Source: Pseudomonadota bacterium
GTDB lineage: Bacteria; Pseudomonadota; Alphaproteobacteria; Sphingomonadales; Sphingomonadaceae
DNA: 36,864 nucleotides
Assembly (NCBI GenBank): GCA_018240865.1
Contig: JAFEEY010000076.1
Span: 1 to 36,864 of the forward strand
Direction: 5' to 3'
Part shown: piece after piece, positions 29,477 through 36,009 of the stretch
Position numbering within the stretch: position 1 is the stretch's first letter
Layout of the letters: each line of letters opens with the position of its first letter
Position numbers and translations under genes: made by a program
The notes under the pieces: generated by a model
What the model saw: the letters and a program-made list of their open reading frames with translations, nothing else
What the model was told of the DNA's origin: nothing
Database searches by the model: none

Positions 29477-32320
29477 ATGGCCGACACTCCCGATTATCGC
29501 GACACCGTCTTCCTGCCCAAAACCGACTTTCCGATGAAGGCCGGCCTTGCGCAGAAAGAGCCGGCGATTCTCGACAAATGGAAGGCCATGCGCCTGTACG
29601 AGACGCTGCGCGCGAAGCGTGCGGGGCGCGAACGCTTCATCCTGCATGACGGCCCGCCCTACGCCAATGGCGACATCCATATGGGCCATGCGATGAACAA
29701 GGTGCTGAAGGACATCATCGTCCGCTCACAATCCCTGCTCGGCAAGGACGCGCCCTACATCCCGGGCTGGGACTGCCACGGTCTCCCGATCGAATGGAAG
29801 ATCGAGGAGGAGTATCGCAAGAAGAAGCAGAACAAGGACGAAGTGCCCGCGCCTGAGTTCCGCGCCGAATGCCGCGCCTATGCCTCGCACTGGGTCGGCG
29901 TGCAGCGCGCCCAGTTCGAGCGGCTGGGCGTGATGGGCGATTGGGACGACCCGTACCTCACCATGAATTACGACAGCGAAGCGGCGATCGTCGTCGAGCT
30001 GTTGAAGTTCGCGGAAACCGGCCAGCTCTATCGCGGCGCCAAGCCGGTGATGTGGAGTCCGGTCGAGAAGACCGCGCTGGCCGAGGCCGAAGTGGAATAT
30101 GAGGACATCACCTCGACCCAGATCGACGTGGCGTTCGAGATTGTCGAAAGCCCGATCCCCGAGCTGGTCGGCGCCCATGCGGTGATCTGGACGACCACGC
30201 CTTGGACGATCCCGGTGAACCAGGCTTTGGCCTACAATCCGCATATCGTCGACGAGCATTTTGACGCATCTTACGCCACCTTCCGAGCAGACGATGGCAG
30301 GCTGTTTCTGTTGTCGCGTGCGTTGGTCGATGCGTTTGCCGCGAGAAGCGGCCTCCAGTTGACTGAAGAAAGCGCCATATCGCCAGAGGCAATCGGGCAG
30401 AGTGTGGCCCGCCACCCGATGCACAAGCTCGGCGGTTTCTTCGCCAGGCCGCGTCCGTTCCTGCCCGGCGATTTCGTCACCACCGATGCGGGCACGGGCT
30501 TGGTGCATATGGCGCCCGATCATGGCGAGGACGATTTCGAGCTGTGCAAGGCGCACGGGCTGGAGCCGGTGTTCGCAGTGGAGGGCGACGGCAGGTATCG
30601 CGCCGACTGGGCGTGGCTGGGCGGCCAGGGATCGGTCATCAATCCCAAATTCAACGCGCCGGACGGCCCGATCTGCACCGACCTGCGCGAGGCCGGGGCG
30701 CTGCTGGCGGCGAGCGCGGACTATACTCACAGCTATCCGCATTCGTGGCGCTCCAAGGCCAAGGTGATCTTCCGCGCGACCCCGCAATGGTTCATCGGGA
30801 TGGATCGGGCGCTTGAGTTGCGCCCCTCGACTTCGCTCGGGACGAGCGGAGAAGGGGCCGAAAAAATCTCGCTCGTCCCGAGCGAAGTCGAGGGGCGTGG
30901 CTCCAACGGCCCCACCTTACGCGAACTCGCGCTGGACGCGATCGCGCGGACGCGGTGGGTGCCGGAGAAGGGGCGCAATCGCATCCAGGCGATGGTTGAG
31001 GGGCGGCCGGATTGGGTGATCTCCCGCCAGCGCGCCTGGGGCGTGCCGATCGCGCTCTACGTGAACCGCAAGACGGGGGAGTATCTGCGCGATCCGGCCG
31101 TCAACGCGCGGATCATCGAAGCCTTCAGGCAAGGCGGCGCCGATGCCTGGTTCTCGGCCGATCATCAGACCTTGCTGGGGCCGGACCATGCCCTCGCCGA
31201 TTACGAGCCGATCAATGACATTCTGGACGTGTGGTTCGACAGCGGCTCGACCCACAGCTTCGTGATCGAGCAGCGTTATGGCGAGGGTGTGCGGGCCAAT
31301 CTGTATCTGGAAGGATCGGACCAGCATCGCGGCTGGTTCCAGTCCTCGCTGCTGGAAAGCTGCGGCACTCGCGGGCGGGCGCCCTATGACGCGGTGCTGA
31401 CCCACGGCTTCGCGCTCGACGGGCAGGGGCGGAAAATGTCCAAGTCATTGGGCAATGTCGTCGATCCGCTGAAAGTGATGAGCGAGAGCGGCGCGGACAT
31501 TTTGCGCATGTGGGTCGCTTCCACCGACTATTTCGACGATGTGAAGATCGGCAAGGAAGTGCTGGCCGGCGCGTCCGATGCATACCGCAAGCTGCGCAAC
31601 ACGTTCCGTTACCTGCTGGGCGCGCTCGACGGGTTCGGTGAGGCCGAGCGGATCGACGACTTCCCTGAGCTGGAGCGCTATATCCTGCACCGCCTCGCGA
31701 CGCTGGATGCGGAGCTGCGCGATGCGACCGAGGCGTTCGAGTTCAACCGCTATCTCCGGCGGCTGACCGATTTCGCCAATGATGATCTTTCCGCTTTCTT
31801 CTTCGATATCCGTAAGGACTGTCTCTATTGCGACGCGGCCGATAGCCCCAAGCGGCGGGCCTATCGCACTGTGCTCGACATTCTGTTCAACGCGCTGGTG
31901 CGCTGGGTGGCGCCGATCATCCCGTTCACGGCGGAAGAAGTGTGGCAGACGCGCTTTCCGGATGCGGACGGCTCGGTGCATTTCGCCGATTGGCCGGACG
32001 TGGATGAGCGGTGGCGCGACGACGCGCTGGCGGCGAAATGGGATGGCCTGCGCACTTTGCGCGGTCAGGTCACCGAAGCGATCGAGCCGCTGCGGCGCGA
32101 GAAGGTGGTGGGATCCAGCCTGGAAGCCGAAGTCACCGTGCCGCAGCCGCCCGCGGCCGATCTGGAAGAGCTGTTCATCGTGGCGAAGGTATCACCGGGC
32201 GATAGCATCGCCGTGGAGCGCACCGACTATCGCAAATGCGGTCGCTGCTGGCGGCATCTGCCGGAAGTGACGGAGGACGGGACTTTGTGCGCACGGTGCA
32301 CGGAGGTGGTGCGTGGTTAA
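29477..32320 (+). CDS. ileS: Isoleucyl-tRNA synthetase (with repeat-encoded insert)
   Basis: A 947-residue class I synthetase charging tRNA-Ile. The HIGH motif is in PPYANGDIHMGHAMNK (68-71), the CP1 editing domain includes VIWTTTPWTIPVNQALAYNP, the second catalytic motif is GRKMSKSLGN (653-657), and the C-terminal zinc finger is YRKCGRCWRHLPE with LCARCTEVV. Domain order and ends are normal for proteobacterial IleS. Oddly, residues 449-474 (RPSTSLGTSG ... SLVPSEVEGR) between WFIGMDRAL and TLRELALDAIARTRWVPE have no counterpart in the family as I know it. They are encoded by a perfect 28-bp inverted repeat. It is followed by lspA after another palindromic element. Confidence 0.96.
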   Translation: MADTPDYRDTVFLPKTDFPMKAGLAQKEPAILDKWKAMRLYETLRAKRAGRERFILHDGPPYANGDIHMGHAMNKVLKDIIVRSQSLLGKDAPYIPGWDCHGLPIEWKIEEEYRKKKQNKDEVPAPEFRAECRAYASHWVGVQRAQFERLGVMGDWDDPYLTMNYDSEAAIVVELLKFAETGQLYRGAKPVMWSPVEKTALAEAEVEYEDITSTQIDVAFEIVESPIPELVGAHAVIWTTTPWTIPVNQALAYNPHIVDEHFDASYATFRADDGRLFLLSRALVDAFAARSGLQLTEESAISPEAIGQSVARHPMHKLGGFFARPRPFLPGDFVTTDAGTGLVHMAPDHGEDDFELCKAHGLEPVFAVEGDGRYRADWAWLGGQGSVINPKFNAPDGPICTDLREAGALLAASADYTHSYPHSWRSKAKVIFRATPQWFIGMDRALELRPSTSLGTSGEGAEKISLVPSEVEGRGSNGPTLRELALDAIARTRWVPEKGRNRIQAMVEGRPDWVISRQRAWGVPIALYVNRKTGEYLRDPAVNARIIEAFRQGGADAWFSADHQTLLGPDHALADYEPINDILDVWFDSGSTHSFVIEQRYGEGVRANLYLEGSDQHRGWFQSSLLESCGTRGRAPYDAVLTHGFALDGQGRKMSKSLGNVVDPLKVMSESGADILRMWVASTDYFDDVKIGKEVLAGASDAYRKLRNTFRYLLGALDGFGEAERIDDFPELERYILHRLATLDAELRDATEAFEFNRYLRRLTDFANDDLSAFFFDIRKDCLYCDAADSPKRRAYRTVLDILFNALVRWVAPIIPFTAEEVWQTRFPDADGSVHFADWPDVDERWRDDALAAKWDGLRTLRGQVTEAIEPLRREKVVGSSLEAEVTVPQPPAADLEELFIVAKVSPGDSIAVERTDYRKCGRCWRHLPEVTEDGTLCARCTEVVRG
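30821..30897. repeat. In-frame palindromic element inside ileS
   Basis: Arms 30821-30848 and 30870-30897 are perfect 28-bp inverted copies (CGCCCCTCGACTTCGCTCGG... and its complement) around a 21-base spacer. The element is translated as residues 449-474 of IleS without a stop or frame loss. The same words recur inside egtB at 36516-36645. Confidence 0.93.
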
Positions 32321-32420
32321 GCCCCTCCCCTTCAGGGGAGGGGTTGGGGTGGGGCGGGTTCGCCTGCCACGCCTTGATCGACATGCCCCACCCCCATCCC
32401 CTCCCCTGAAGGGGAGGGGC
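32321..32420. repeat. Palindromic element, CCCCTCCCC class, ileS-lspA gap
   Basis: Left arm 32321-32355 and right arm 32385-32420 are near-perfect inverted copies (about 35 bp, one indel), each with its own hairpin (CCCCTCCCCTTCAGGGGAGG). It begins one base after the ileS stop codon and ends two bases before the lspA ATG, so it forms the whole intergenic region. Its right end holds GGAGG for lspA. Confidence 0.9.
32413..32417 (+). promoter_or_regulatory. lspA ribosome binding site inside repeat arm
   Basis: GGAGG lies 5 bases before the lspA ATG and is part of the terminal hairpin of the palindromic element. Pairing with CCTCCCC in the same arm could hide it, so folding may modulate lspA translation. 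Confidence 0.65.
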
Positions 32421-32422
32421 GC

Positions 32423-32926
32423 ATGAACCCTTCCCGCCGCCTTGGCCTGCTGATCGCGCTCGCGATTTTCGTGACCGACCAAGCCGTCAAATGGGCGATC
32501 ACCGGCCCTATCGCGCTTGACGAGGTCGGGCAGGTCACGCTGCTGCCGGTGTTCAACCTGACCTGGGTGCAGAATTACGGCGTGTCGATGGGCTTCCTGA
32601 CCGCTGGGTCCGAGACGACGCGCTGGGCGCTGGTCGGTCTCACCGGGGCGATCGGGACCGGCGTTTTGGTCTGGCTGTGGCGGGAAACCAACCGGGCCGA
32701 CGTCATTGCCCTGGGCCTGGTGTTCGGCGGCGCGCTCGGCAATATCCTCGATCGGGTGCGGTTCGGCTATGTGGTCGATTTCCTCGACCTGCATTTCGGG
32801 GACTTCCGGCCCTTTTTGGTCTTTAACGTCGCCGACGCCGCGATTACCATCGGCGTCCTGATCCTGTTGCTGCGCGCCTTGTTCGTGCGGCCGAAGAACG
32901 AACCCGCGGAGAATGTGAATGCGTGA
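32423..32926 (+). CDS. lspA: Signal peptidase II (lipoprotein signal peptidase)
   Basis: A 167-residue inner-membrane aspartyl protease with four membrane helices (about 8-26, 64-86, 92-106, 132-155). Conserved segments are IFVTDQAVKWAI, FNLTWVQNYGVSMGFL, ALGNILDRVRFGYVVDFLDL with catalytic D119, and FNVADAAITIGV with D138. It cuts the signal peptide of prolipoproteins after lipidation. Two probable clients are encoded nearby: the lipoprotein that overlaps its end, and the GIN lipoprotein at 1541-2251. The ileS-lspA order is the classic one; here the gap consists of a repeat element that also carries the ribosome site. Confidence 0.95.
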   Translation: MNPSRRLGLLIALAIFVTDQAVKWAITGPIALDEVGQVTLLPVFNLTWVQNYGVSMGFLTAGSETTRWALVGLTGAIGTGVLVWLWRETNRADVIALGLVFGGALGNILDRVRFGYVVDFLDLHFGDFRPFLVFNVADAAITIGVLILLLRALFVRPKNEPAENVNA

Positions 32927-33371
32927 AGCTATAGTTCTGGCCCTTGCCGGCCTGACGCTCGCGGGCTGCGGCGGCGGCGGATTGAACCGCGCGCGGCCGG
33001 ACGAATTCGCGGTCGCGCGCCGTGCGCCTTTGGTGGTGCCGCCCGATTTCGCGCTGGCGCCGCCCAGCCCCGGCGCGCCGCGTCCGCAGGAAGCGGACAG
33101 CTCCACTCAGGCCTTGCAGGCGATGTTCGGCGGCACGGCTCCGCGCAGCGCGCCCGAGGCCGCCGCCTTGAACCGCGCCGGCGCCGACCGCTCGGCCCCT
33201 GGCATCCGCTCTGAAGTTGGCTCGCCCCAGACCAACGCGGTCGACAAGGGCGCCGTCACGCGCGACATCATCGCCGCGCCGGAGGGCGACGGCCAGGATG
33301 CGCGGGCAGGGACGACCGGTACGCCGGCGCCCGCACCCACGCCGAGCCCGTCACCGACGCCAAAGAGCTAA
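32919..33371 (+). CDS. DUF3035 lipoprotein
   Basis: A 150-residue protein whose N-terminus (MREAIVLALAGLTLAGCGGG) has a lipobox LAGC, so it is lipidated. The mature part shows the DUF3035 core RARPDEFAVARRAPLVVPPD followed by FALAPPSPGAPRPQ, common to alphaproteobacterial proteins downstream of lspA. The rest is Ala/Pro-rich and likely disordered, ending in a PAPTPSPSPTPKS tail. Its ATG overlaps the lspA end by 8 bp, so the signal peptidase and one of its probable clients are coupled. Function unknown. Confidence 0.88.
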   Translation: MREAIVLALAGLTLAGCGGGGLNRARPDEFAVARRAPLVVPPDFALAPPSPGAPRPQEADSSTQALQAMFGGTAPRSAPEAAALNRAGADRSAPGIRSEVGSPQTNAVDKGAVTRDIIAAPEGDGQDARAGTTGTPAPAPTPSPSPTPKS

Positions 33372-33385
33372 GCGCAACCTTCACA

Positions 33386-33476
33386 CCGGCTTGCCTGAGC
33401 CTGTCGAAGGCTTCCCTTCTTCCTGAATCGCCGAGTTCGAAGAAAGGGAGGGCTTCGACAAGCTCAGCCAAGCCGG
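33386..33476. repeat. Palindromic element, CTTCGACAAGCTCAG class
   Basis: Arms of about 31 bp (CCGGCTTGCCTGAGCCTGTC... and its inverted partner ending CAGCCAAGCCGG at 33476) flank about 28 bp. It separates the convergent DUF3035 and HNH genes. A sister element lies at 35270-35360. The CTTCGACAAGCTCAG core is common in sphingomonad intergenic repeats. Confidence 0.87.
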
Positions 33477-33504
33477 CAATTGGGGCGGCGCAGGTTTTCG
33501 AACG

Positions 33505-34071
33505 CTAGGCCTGCAGCTCAACGTCCCAATAGAGCCAGTCGCGCCAGGTTTGGTGCAGGTAATTGGGCGGAAAGGCGCGGCCGTGATCCTGCAGCTGCCA
33601 GCTGGTCGGGCGATAAGGCTGTTCGAACAGCGCCATATGCGCCTCGGCGGGCGTGCGGCCGCCCTTTTTCAGGTTGCAGGGCGCGCAGGCGGTCGAGACA
33701 TTCTCCCAGGTCGTGCGGCCGCCATAGGCGCGGGGGACGACGTGATCGAAGGTCAGATCGCGCGAGGTGCCGCAATATTGGCAGGTGAAGCGGTCGCGCA
33801 AAAAGAGGTTGAATCGCGTGAAGGCGGGGTGTTGCGAAGGACGGACATATTGCTTGAGCGCGATGACCGAAGGCAGCTTCATCGCGCTGGTGGGACTTCG
33901 TACTTCCTTCTCGTAGGATTCGATGATGTCCACCCGATCGAGAAACACTGCCTTGATCGCGGTCTGCCAGGGCCACAGGCTCAGCGGATAATAGCTGAGC
34001 GGCGTGTAATCGGCGTTCAGCACCAGCGCCGGGCAGCTGTCCGGATGACGGATCAGATCGGGATGGTACAA
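33505..34071 (-). CDS. HNH endonuclease family protein
   Basis: A 188-residue protein. The N-terminal half (CPALVLNADYTPLSYYPLSL, WPWQTAIKAVFLDRVDII) is a conserved domain of alphaproteobacterial HNH proteins. The nuclease core is FTCQYCGTSRDLTFDHVVPR followed by AYGGRTTWENVSTACAPCN: two CxxC zinc pairs and the catalytic DH of the beta-beta-alpha metal fold. The start is TTG at 34071, with AAGGGGAC upstream; I am only moderately sure of it. Such stand-alone HNH proteins are near-universal in the group, and their biological role is unclear; nothing here links it to a phage or restriction system. It is divergent from gluQ. Confidence 0.85.
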   Translation of the reverse strand: MYHPDLIRHPDSCPALVLNADYTPLSYYPLSLWPWQTAIKAVFLDRVDIIESYEKEVRSPTSAMKLPSVIALKQYVRPSQHPAFTRFNLFLRDRFTCQYCGTSRDLTFDHVVPRAYGGRTTWENVSTACAPCNLKKGGRTPAEAHMALFEQPYRPTSWQLQDHGRAFPPNYLHQTWRDWLYWDVELQA

Positions 34072-34165
34072 GCGCCTGTCCCCTTCACTCGCCCGGGCGA
34101 TTGCCCGCTGTTAATGACGTGAAAATGACATTTCCCGCGATTCCGCGTCAACCCGGCCCACATCT

Positions 34166-35017
34166 TTGTCCATAGACTTATCCACAACACGGTTCGCGCC
34201 GAGCCCGACCGGGCGCCTCCATCTGGGCCATGCGATGAGCGCGGTGCTGTCCCATGACTATGCACGCGCTCGCGGCGGCCGGTTCCTGCTGCGCATCGAG
34301 GATATCGACCCGGGCCGGACGCGCGAGGAATTCGTCGCGGGAATCGAAGAGGATTTGCGCTGGCTCGGGCTGGCGTGGGACGGGCCGGTGATGCGCCAGT
34401 CGGCGCGGCTGCCGCTCTATGCCCAGGCACTGGAGCGGCTGAAGGCGCCGGGGCTGGTCTATCCCTGTTTCTGCACGCGCGCCGATATCCAGCGCAGCGC
34501 ATCCGCGCCGCACGGGCCGGAAGGGCCGCTCTATCCGGGCATGTGCCGCGGTCTCGCCGATCCCGATCTGAGCCGGCCGCATGCCTGGCGGCTGGATGTC
34601 GCCAGGGCGATGGCGCTGGCCGGGCCGCTCACCTGGCATGACGAGCATGCGGGCACGATCGCGGCGCGGCCCGATCTGCTCGGCGATGTCGTGCTGGCAC
34701 GCAAGGATGCGCCGGTCAGCTATCATCTGGCGGTGACGGTCGATGACGCTGCGCAGGGCGTGACGGATGTGATCCGTGGCCGCGATCTGTTTCTTTCGAC
34801 CCATGTCCATCGGCTGCTGCAGGCGCTCCTCGACCTTCCAGCGCCTCGCTATCATCACCATGCCCTGATGATCGGCGCGGACGGCGAGCGGCTCGCCAAG
34901 CGGCACTGCGCCCTGAGCCTGGCCGATCTGCGCGAACGCGGCGAAGACCCCGCCGCGATCGTCGCCGCCTTCCGCCGGGGCGCGGCGCCGCTTGGCTTCC
35001 GGCTGTCGGACGCCTAG
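34166..35017 (+). CDS. gluQ: Glutamyl-Q tRNA(Asp) synthetase
   Basis: A 283-residue truncated glutamyl-tRNA synthetase paralogue lacking the anticodon-binding domain, which defines GluQ (YadB). The HIGH motif is RFAPSPTGRLHLGHAMSA (19-22). The zinc site fits CFCTRADI (C101, C103) with YPGMCRG (Y123, C127). The degenerate KMSKS is GERLAKRHCALSL, and VDDAAQGVTDVIRGRDL is the GluRS core. It attaches glutamate to queuosine in tRNA-Asp after activation without tRNA. The start is probably TTG 34166, giving MSIDLSTTRFAPSPTG; no ATG precedes the motif and no clear Shine-Dalgarno is seen. Confidence 0.91.
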   Translation: MSIDLSTTRFAPSPTGRLHLGHAMSAVLSHDYARARGGRFLLRIEDIDPGRTREEFVAGIEEDLRWLGLAWDGPVMRQSARLPLYAQALERLKAPGLVYPCFCTRADIQRSASAPHGPEGPLYPGMCRGLADPDLSRPHAWRLDVARAMALAGPLTWHDEHAGTIAARPDLLGDVVLARKDAPVSYHLAVTVDDAAQGVTDVIRGRDLFLSTHVHRLLQALLDLPAPRYHHHALMIGADGERLAKRHCALSLADLRERGEDPAAIVAAFRRGAAPLGFRLSDA

Positions 35018-35026
35018 ATTGTGGCT

Positions 35027-35257
35027 ATGACCATTTTCCTCTGGATCCTTCTCATTCTTGCCGCGATCGCCACGGTCGTCATGCTGATCCGCGGCATCGT
35101 CACGTTTCTGCGGACGACCGAGGACGACCTGAAAGCGCAGGCCAATGGCGGCCCCAGCCCCTCCGGCCTGAAGCAGAACAAGATGATGATGGGGCGCATC
35201 ATGTTCCAGGCGATCGCCGTGCTGATCGCCGCGCTGATTTTGATGCTTTCCAGGTAA
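35027..35257 (+). CDS. Small twin-transmembrane (HIG1-like) protein
   Basis: A 76-residue membrane protein with two helices, MTIFLWILLILAAIATVVML (1-20) and FQAIAVLIAALILMLS (58-75), and a polar loop (TTEDDLKAQANGGPSPSGLK, then QNKMMMGRIM). It resembles the short alphaproteobacterial twin-transmembrane proteins annotated as HIG1-domain containing, known for helping respiratory-complex assembly; that function is not shown here. The ATG at 35027 is preferred over an in-frame GTG at 35021. It lies 9 bp behind gluQ and before the adenosyltransferase gene, separated from it by a palindromic element. Confidence 0.78.
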   Translation: MTIFLWILLILAAIATVVMLIRGIVTFLRTTEDDLKAQANGGPSPSGLKQNKMMMGRIMFQAIAVLIAALILMLSR

Positions 35258-35269
35258 AGCCCTCAACCA

Positions 35270-35360
35270 CCGTTCGGCCTGAGCTTGTCGAAGGCCTCCC
35301 TTCTTCTTGCCGGGCGGGACGAAGGGATAGGGAGGGCTTCGACAAGCTCAGCCCGAACGG
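35270..35360. repeat. Palindromic element, CTTCGACAAGCTCAG class (second copy)
   Basis: Arms of 32 bp (CCGTTCGGCCTGAGCTTGTC... and its inverted partner ending CAGCCCGAACGG) match at 30 of 32 positions around about 27 bp. It occupies the gap before the cobalamin adenosyltransferase gene and ends 10 bp before its start codon, with its last GG forming part of the GGAG ribosome site. Confidence 0.9.
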
Positions 35361-35370
35361 AGCAAGAGAT

Positions 35371-35943
35371 TTGGTCAAGCTGAACAAAATCTACACCCGC
35401 ACCGGCGATGACGGCACCACCGGGCTGGTCGATGGATCGCGCGTGCCCAAGAGCGCGGCGCGGATGGCGTTGATCGGCGATGTCGATGAAGCGAACAGCG
35501 CGATCGGCATGGCGATCGCCGCGCTGGCTGACGACCCGGTCGCGGCGGACCTGATTCGCATTCAGAACGATCTGTTCGATCTCGGCGCCGATTTCGCGAC
35601 GCCGGGCGAGGATTTCGAACCGTCCGAAATGGTGCTCCGCATCGTTCCGCGCCAAGTGACGCGGCTGGAGGACGAGATCGACGCGATGAACGACCATCTG
35701 GAGCCGCTCCGCTCCTTCATCCTGCCGGGCGGGACGGCGGCGGTCGCTGCGCTGCATTTCGCGCGGAGCGTGGTGCGGCGGGCGGAGCGAAGCGCGGTCG
35801 CGGCCGCCGGGCAGATGCCGCTTAACCCGCAGGCGCTCGCTTACCTCAACCGCCTGTCCGACCATTTGTTCGTTGCGGCGCGGCTGGTCGCGAGCCGCTC
35901 CGGTGGCGAAGTTCTGTGGGTGCCGGGCGCCTCGCGCACATAA
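35371..35943 (+). CDS. PduO-type ATP:cob(I)alamin adenosyltransferase
   Basis: A 190-residue protein with the PduO/MMAB signatures: KIYTRTGDDGTTGLVDGSRV near the N-terminus (ATP-binding loop), DVDEANSAIGMAI, LPGGTAAVAALHFARSVVRR followed by AERSAVAA, and LNRLSDHLFVAARL. It makes adenosylcobalamin from cob(I)alamin and ATP for enzymes such as methylmalonyl-CoA mutase. The start is a TTG at 35371 with GGAG 8 bases upstream; no upstream ATG fits. No cobalamin riboswitch is visible; a palindromic element occupies most of the leader. Confidence 0.92.
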   Translation: MVKLNKIYTRTGDDGTTGLVDGSRVPKSAARMALIGDVDEANSAIGMAIAALADDPVAADLIRIQNDLFDLGADFATPGEDFEPSEMVLRIVPRQVTRLEDEIDAMNDHLEPLRSFILPGGTAAVAALHFARSVVRRAERSAVAAAGQMPLNPQALAYLNRLSDHLFVAARLVASRSGGEVLWVPGASRT

Positions 35944-36009
35944 CGGCCTGTCGCAAAAAGAGAACAAAAAGGTAACGACAAGGCAGCAATCCACGCTATA
36001 TCGGGCCGG

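Noticed and set aside
34038-34071. Possible repeat-derived N-terminus of the HNH protein (PDLIRHPD, like peptides coded by CCGGATCAAGTCCGG repeats)
   Set aside because: The DNA matches the repeat only partly and no inverted partner arm is present, so likeness at the peptide level is not enough.
34178-34186. A perfect DnaA-box word, TTATCCACA, at the start of gluQ
   Set aside because: It is a single site inside the first codons (encoding LST) with no cluster of further boxes, AT-rich unwinding region or dnaA/dnaN genes nearby, so an origin is not supported.
35962-35976. GAAC-N7-TAAC upstream of egtB, resembling the alphaproteobacterial LexA box GAAC-N7-GAAC
   Set aside because: One of the eight fixed bases is wrong, and egtB has no known SOS link; chance occurrence is likely.
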